Shown piece by piece: positions 5,478-9,571 of a stretch of DNA of 9,571 nucleotides. The notes beneath the pieces were generated by a model, which had not been told where the DNA came from, did no database searches, and saw only the letters and a list, made by a program, of their open reading frames with translations. Source of the DNA: an uncultured Bacteroides sp. (GTDB lineage: Bacteria; Bacteroidota; Bacteroidia; Bacteroidales; Bacteroidaceae); assembly GCA_902472795.1 (NCBI GenBank), contig CABROZ010000091.1:1-9571 (forward strand), written 5' to 3'. Made by a program: the position numbers and the translations under genes. Within the stretch, counting starts at the first letter, position 1, and each line of letters opens with the position of its first letter.

Positions 5478-5580
5478 AAATCAAGAATTAATAGTTAGGG
5501 ACGGAGAGACGACACCACGACCGCCGCTTCTACAGAGCCTGTCAACGCCCTCCCCCGTTCTTCATTATTAATTATCCCTA
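5465..5580. repeat. AT-rich inverted-repeat element between adaptor and pump genes
   Basis: AATTAATAAT (5465-5474) pairs with ATTATTAATT (5564-5573), enclosing about 90 bases that are GC-richer in the middle (CGACCGCCGC, CGCCCTCCCCC). It shares short blocks with the other repeats: AATTAAAAAT (5472-5481 and 50-59) and CGTTCTTCATT (5556-5566 and 3307-3317), so it may be a related or composite member. It begins inside the adaptor's last codons, supplies its stop, and accounts for nearly all of the 117-base gap before the pump. No coding capacity is evident. Confidence 0.55.
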
Positions 5581-5594
5581 TTAACCGGACTAAC

Positions 5595-8500
5595 ATGAAC
5601 ATATCCGAACTAAGCATACGCCGCCCCGTGTTGTCAACGGTACTGACCATCATCATCCTGCTCTTCGGCTTCATTGGTTATACCTACCTCGGTGTGCGCG
5701 AATATCCGTCGGTCGATAATCCCATCATCTCCGTGTCCTGCTCATACACGGGTGCCAACGCCGACGTCATCGAAAACCAGATCACCGAACCGTTAGAGCA
5801 GAACATCAACGGCATCCCCGGCATCCGTTCGCTGACCAGCGTCAGCCAGCAGGGACAGAGCCGCATCACGGTAGAGTTTGAACTGTCTGTCGATCTGGAG
5901 ACGGCAGCAAACGACGTGCGCGACAAGGTGTCGCGTGCCCAACGCTACCTGCCCCGCGACTGCGACCCTCCCACCGTGTCGAAGGCAGACGCCGACGCCA
6001 TGCCCATCCTGATGGTGGCCCTGCAGAGCAACAAACGATCGCTGCTGGAACTGAGCGAGATTGCCGACCTGACCGTGAAGGAACAACTTCAGACCATCTC
6101 CGACGTGAGCAGCGTCAGCATCTGGGGTGAGAAGAAATACTCCATGCGCCTGTGGCTCGACCCGACCAAGATGTCCGGCTACGGCATCACGCCTGTCGAT
6201 GTGAAGAACGCCATCGACCGCGAAAACATCGAACTCCCCTCGGGCAGCATCGAAGGCAATACGACCGAGCTGACCATCCGCACGTTGGGACTGATGCACA
6301 CACCCGAAGAATTCAACAACCTCATCATCAAGGAAGACGCCAACCGCATCATCCGCTTCAGCGACATAGGCCGTGCCGAACTGGGTGCCGCCGACATCAA
6401 GAGCTACATGAAGATGAACGGCGTGCCGATGGTGGGCATAGTCGTTGTGCCCCAGCCCGGTGCCAACCACATCCAGATAGCCGACGCCGTCTATGAGCGC
6501 ATGGAACGCATGAAGAAGGACCTGCCCGAGGACGTCAGCTACAGCTACGGTTTCGACAACACCAAGTTCATCCGCGCCTCCATCAGCGAGGTAGAGAGCA
6601 CGGTGTATGAGGCTTTCGTACTGGTTATCATCATCATCTTCCTGTTCCTGCGCGACTGGCGCGTGACGTTGGTGCCCTGCATCGTGATTCCCGTTTCGCT
6701 GATCGGAGCCTTCTTCGTGATGTACGTGGCGGGCTTCTCCATCAACGTGCTGACGATGCTGGCCGTCGTCCTGTCCGTCGGTCTGGTGGTGGACGATGCC
6801 ATTGTAATGACCGAGAACATCTACGTACGTATCGAACGCGGCATGCCGCCGAAGGAGGCCGGTATCGAGGGAGCGAAGGAAATCTTCTTCGCCGTCATCT
6901 CCACCACCATCACGCTGGTGGCCGTGTTCTTCCCCATCGTCTTCATGGAGGGAACGACGGGCCGACTGTTCCGTGAGTTCAGCTTCGTCATTTCGGGCTC
7001 CATCATCATTTCGTCGTTCGCCGCGCTTACCTTCACGCCGATGCTGGCCACCAAGTTGCTGAAGCGGCAGGAGCAGAAAAATTGGTTTTACCGCAAAACG
7101 GAACCTTTCTTCGAAGGAATGAACCGCCTGTACAGCCGTTCGCTGGCCGCCTTCCTGCGCAAGCGGTGGATTGCCATTGCGTTTACCGCTGTCACGTTTG
7201 GCGTCATCGTTGTCCTGTGGAACAGCATTCCCGCCGAAATGGCGCCGCTGGAAGACCGCTCGCAAATCAACATCAACACGACCGGTGCCGAAGGTGTCAG
7301 CTACGAATACATCCGCGACTACACGGAACGCATCAACGACGTAGTCGATTCCATCATCCCCGATGCCGCTGCCGTCACGGCACGTGTGTCCAGCGGAAGC
7401 GGCAACATCCGCATCACGCTGAAAGACATCCGCGACCGCAACTATTCGCAAATGGACGTGGCCGAGAAGCTGTCGCAAGCCGTCAAGCAGGAGACGCAGG
7501 CCAGAGCCTTCGTACAGCAGTCGTCATCGTTCGGCGGAAGGCGTGGCAGCATGCCCGTGCAATACGTACTGCAGGCCACCAATATCGAAAAGTTGCAAGA
7601 GGTATTGCCCAAGTTCATGGAGCGTGTTTACGAGAACGACGTATTCCAGATGGCCGACGTCAATCTGAAATTCAGCAAACCCGAAGCCCGCATCAACATC
7701 AACCGCGACAAGGCGGGAGTTATGGGCATCAGTACCCGAGACATAGCCCAAACCCTGCAATACGGCCTGAGCGGACAGCGCATGGGTTACTTCTACATGA
7801 ACGGAAAACAATACGAGATTCTGGGCGAAATCAACCGTCAGCAACGCAACAAGCCCGCCTATCTGCTGGGCCTGTATATCCGCAACGACGCGGGCGAAAT
7901 GATACAGCTGGACAATCTGGTGGAACTGGTTTACGCAACGGCCCCTCCGAAGCTGTATCGTTACAACCGTTTCGTGTCGGCCACCGTCTCGGCCGGACTG
8001 GCTGAAGGGAAAACCATCGGTCAGGGACTGGAAGAGATGGACAAGATAGCCGACGAGGTGCTGGACGAAACCTTCCGCACCGCGCTGGCAGGCGACTCGA
8101 AGGACTACAGCGAAAGTGCCTCGAGCCTGATGTTTGCCTTCATCCTGGCCATTTTCCTGATTTACCTAATCCTCGCCGCACAGTTCGAGAGTTTCAAGGA
8201 CCCGCTCATCATCATGCTCACCGTGCCGCTGGCCATTGCCGGAGCACTGATATTCATGTCGATAGGCGGCATCACGATGAACATTTTCAGCCAGATCGGC
8301 ATCATCATGCTGATAGGATTAGTGGCCAAGAACGGCATCCTGATTGTCGAGTTTGCCAACCAGAAGCAGGAAGCGGGCGAGGACAAGATGCAAGCCATCC
8401 GCGACGCCGCCCTGCAACGCCTGCGCCCCATCCTGATGACCAGCGCATCGACCATCATCGGACTGATCCCGCTGGCTTTTGCCAGTGGCGAAGGAGCCAA

Positions 8501-8630
8501 CCAGCGCATCGCCATGGGTACGGCCGTTGTCGGAGGCATGCTCGTCTCGACGCTGCTGACGATGTACATCGTACCCGCCATCTACAGTTATATATCGACT
8601 AACCGAAGCAAACGAAAGGAGGAAGAATGA
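5595..8630 (+). CDS. RND multidrug-type efflux pump, inner-membrane subunit (HAE1/AcrB-like)
   Basis: This is the trimeric proton-driven pump that takes substrates from the periplasm or inner membrane and passes them to the outer-membrane channel. At 1011 residues it is near the usual 1020-1050. The N-terminus (ISELSIRRPVLSTVLTIIIL) is the typical first helix. A first large periplasmic loop (about 31-335) is followed by helices 2-6 (about 339-485), a second loop (about 548-838) and helices 8-12 (about 840-1000). The proton-relay acids D400-D401 (GLVVDDAIVMTEN, helix 4) and K912 (GLVAKNGILIVEF, helix 10) correspond to AcrB D407/D408 and K940, which argues for an active pump. The lack of metal-binding Met clusters I can recognise favours a drug or amphiphile exporter over a CusA type, but substrate is inferred only. 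It ends in a basic-acidic tail (KRKEEE) and overlaps the next gene by 4 bp. Confidence 0.97.
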   Translation: MNISELSIRRPVLSTVLTIIILLFGFIGYTYLGVREYPSVDNPIISVSCSYTGANADVIENQITEPLEQNINGIPGIRSLTSVSQQGQSRITVEFELSVDLETAANDVRDKVSRAQRYLPRDCDPPTVSKADADAMPILMVALQSNKRSLLELSEIADLTVKEQLQTISDVSSVSIWGEKKYSMRLWLDPTKMSGYGITPVDVKNAIDRENIELPSGSIEGNTTELTIRTLGLMHTPEEFNNLIIKEDANRIIRFSDIGRAELGAADIKSYMKMNGVPMVGIVVVPQPGANHIQIADAVYERMERMKKDLPEDVSYSYGFDNTKFIRASISEVESTVYEAFVLVIIIIFLFLRDWRVTLVPCIVIPVSLIGAFFVMYVAGFSINVLTMLAVVLSVGLVVDDAIVMTENIYVRIERGMPPKEAGIEGAKEIFFAVISTTITLVAVFFPIVFMEGTTGRLFREFSFVISGSIIISSFAALTFTPMLATKLLKRQEQKNWFYRKTEPFFEGMNRLYSRSLAAFLRKRWIAIAFTAVTFGVIVVLWNSIPAEMAPLEDRSQININTTGAEGVSYEYIRDYTERINDVVDSIIPDAAAVTARVSSGSGNIRITLKDIRDRNYSQMDVAEKLSQAVKQETQARAFVQQSSSFGGRRGSMPVQYVLQATNIEKLQEVLPKFMERVYENDVFQMADVNLKFSKPEARININRDKAGVMGISTRDIAQTLQYGLSGQRMGYFYMNGKQYEILGEINRQQRNKPAYLLGLYIRNDAGEMIQLDNLVELVYATAPPKLYRYNRFVSATVSAGLAEGKTIGQGLEEMDKIADEVLDETFRTALAGDSKDYSESASSLMFAFILAIFLIYLILAAQFESFKDPLIIMLTVPLAIAGALIFMSIGGITMNIFSQIGIIMLIGLVAKNGILIVEFANQKQEAGEDKMQAIRDAALQRLRPILMTSASTIIGLIPLAFASGEGANQRIAMGTAVVGGMLVSTLLTMYIVPAIYSYISTNRSKRKEEE
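8615..8622 (+). promoter_or_regulatory. Strong Shine-Dalgarno sequence for the outer-membrane factor
   Basis: AAAGGAGG lies four bases before the ATG at 8627 and is placed inside the last codons of the pump gene. Full AGGAGG sites are uncommon in Bacteroidetes, and no other gene in this window has one. Together with the ATGA overlap it fixes the start and suggests translational coupling. Confidence 0.6.
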
Positions 8631-9571
8631 AACGCCTGATATTATCGCTGACTGCCGCCTGCGCCCTACTGACGGTGCAGGCACAGCACATCGCCACATA
8701 TTCGCTGAAATCGTGCCTCGAACAAGGGCTGATGAACAACTACTCGCTGCGCATCACCCACAACGATGAACAGATCAGCAAGAACAACGCCACGCTGGCC
8801 AACGCCGGAGCCCTGCCCACCATCGACCTGACCGGCGGCTACCAGGCCACACTGAACAGCACCGACAGCCGCCTGCGCGAAACGGGCGAGACGGAGAAGA
8901 CCCGCAATGTGCTGGACCAGACCGTGGACTTAGGCATCGACCTGAACTGGACGCTTTTCGAAGGATTCAACATCTCGACCACTTACCGACAACTGAAGCT
9001 GTTGCGCGAACAGGGCGAGACGAACACGCGCATCGCGCTGGAAGACTTCATCGCCTCGCTGGCCGCCGAGTACTACAACTTCGTGCAGCAGAAGATACGC
9101 ATGAAGAACCTGCTCTACGCCGTGCAGCTGTCGAAGGAGCGCCTGCGCATCGTCGAGGCACGCTACCACATCGGAAACTTCTCGCGACTGGACTACCAGC
9201 AGGCCAAGGTGGACTTCAACGCCGACAGCGCCCAGTACATGAAGCAACAGGAACTGCTGCACACCTCGCGCATCAACCTGAACGAACTGATGGGCAACGA
9301 AAACGTGGACCAACTCATCATGACGCGCGACAGCCTGATAGACGTCAACGCCACGCTCGACTTCGACGAACTGTGGAACGCCACGCTGACCGTGAACGCC
9401 TCGTTGCTGAAAGCCGACCAGAACACGCTGCTGGCACAGATGGACTACAAAAAGGTACGCTCGCGCGACTATCCCTACGTGCGTCTGAACGCCGGCTACG
9501 GCTACACCTTCAACAAGTACGACGTCAACAACTACGACCGCCGCAGCAACTTCGGCTTCAACGGCGGAGTG
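8627..9571 (+). CDS. TolC-like outer-membrane efflux protein (OEP family), 3' end outside the window
   Basis: This is the outer-membrane channel of the tripartite exporter. The frame is open from 8627 to the window edge (315 codons, no stop). A signal peptide (MKRLILSLTAACALLTVQA, then Q) is followed by SLKSCLEQGLMNNYSLRI, the usual first helix of OEP proteins. NWTLFEGF (107-114) matches the typical end of the first barrel strand pair, and ARYHIGNFSRLDYQQAKVDF (178-197) is the conserved helix motif before a long amphipathic coiled-coil helix (to about 222). A second OEP repeat begins near 245 with DELWNATLTVNASL, and a second barrel strand appears near 284-295. About 130 residues should be missing compared with the usual 430-450. 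The start overlaps the pump stop as ATGA. Confidence 0.95.
   Translation, partial: MKRLILSLTAACALLTVQAQHIATYSLKSCLEQGLMNNYSLRITHNDEQISKNNATLANAGALPTIDLTGGYQATLNSTDSRLRETGETEKTRNVLDQTVDLGIDLNWTLFEGFNISTTYRQLKLLREQGETNTRIALEDFIASLAAEYYNFVQQKIRMKNLLYAVQLSKERLRIVEARYHIGNFSRLDYQQAKVDFNADSAQYMKQQELLHTSRINLNELMGNENVDQLIMTRDSLIDVNATLDFDELWNATLTVNASLLKADQNTLLAQMDYKKVRSRDYPYVRLNAGYGYTFNKYDVNNYDRRSNFGFNGGV

Noticed and set aside
5793..7478. Long (561-codon) minus-strand open frame within the pump gene
   Set aside because: It lies antisense to a highly conserved RND gene, is His/Asp/Val-rich in the way typical of reverse reads of GC-rich genes, and resembles no protein.

Overview
The window looks like chromosomal DNA from a member of the Bacteroidales, probably Bacteroidaceae with fairly GC-rich genes. 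The evidence is the protein sequences (UMP kinase, RRF and RsgA read as Bacteroides-type orthologues), Bacteroidetes promoter elements (TAnnTTTG) in front of three genes, A-rich leaders with little Shine-Dalgarno signal, and the AT-rich 'GAATGAAGAATGAAGAATT' style intergenic repeats. The species cannot be named from sequence alone.

Left part (1-2001): the 3' end of a gene ending in a heavy-metal-associated (HMA) domain, whose upstream portion is written in repeat DNA; pyrH (UMP kinase) with its own promoter; and, convergent and overlapping pyrH by 4 bp, a gene for a secreted, probably outer-membrane beta-barrel protein of unknown function.

Middle part (2002-4282): about 660 bp without a convincing gene, holding a degenerate tandem array with a 22-bp period, a perfect 10-bp inverted repeat and a terminator-like hairpin. 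It is followed by frr (ribosome recycling factor) with a strong-looking promoter, a palindromic repeat related to the one at the left edge but inverted, a short heptamer repeat, and rsgA (30S-maturation GTPase). pyrH, frr and rsgA all serve nucleotide supply or ribosome function; here pyrH and frr are separated by the barrel gene and the repeat region.

Right part (4283-9571): a tripartite RND efflux operon in the order adaptor, inner-membrane pump, TolC-like outer-membrane factor. The adaptor and pump genes are separated by another AT-rich inverted-repeat element, while pump and outer-membrane factor overlap by 4 bp. The outer-membrane factor runs off the right edge. Together these would form an envelope-spanning proton-driven exporter; its substrate cannot be read from the sequence.

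I found no rRNA, tRNA, transposase or CRISPR array. No clearly new multi-gene system is evident. The least-explained parts are the 22-bp array with its hairpin (2305-2520) and the family of palindromic repeats that contribute codons to, or abut, several genes.
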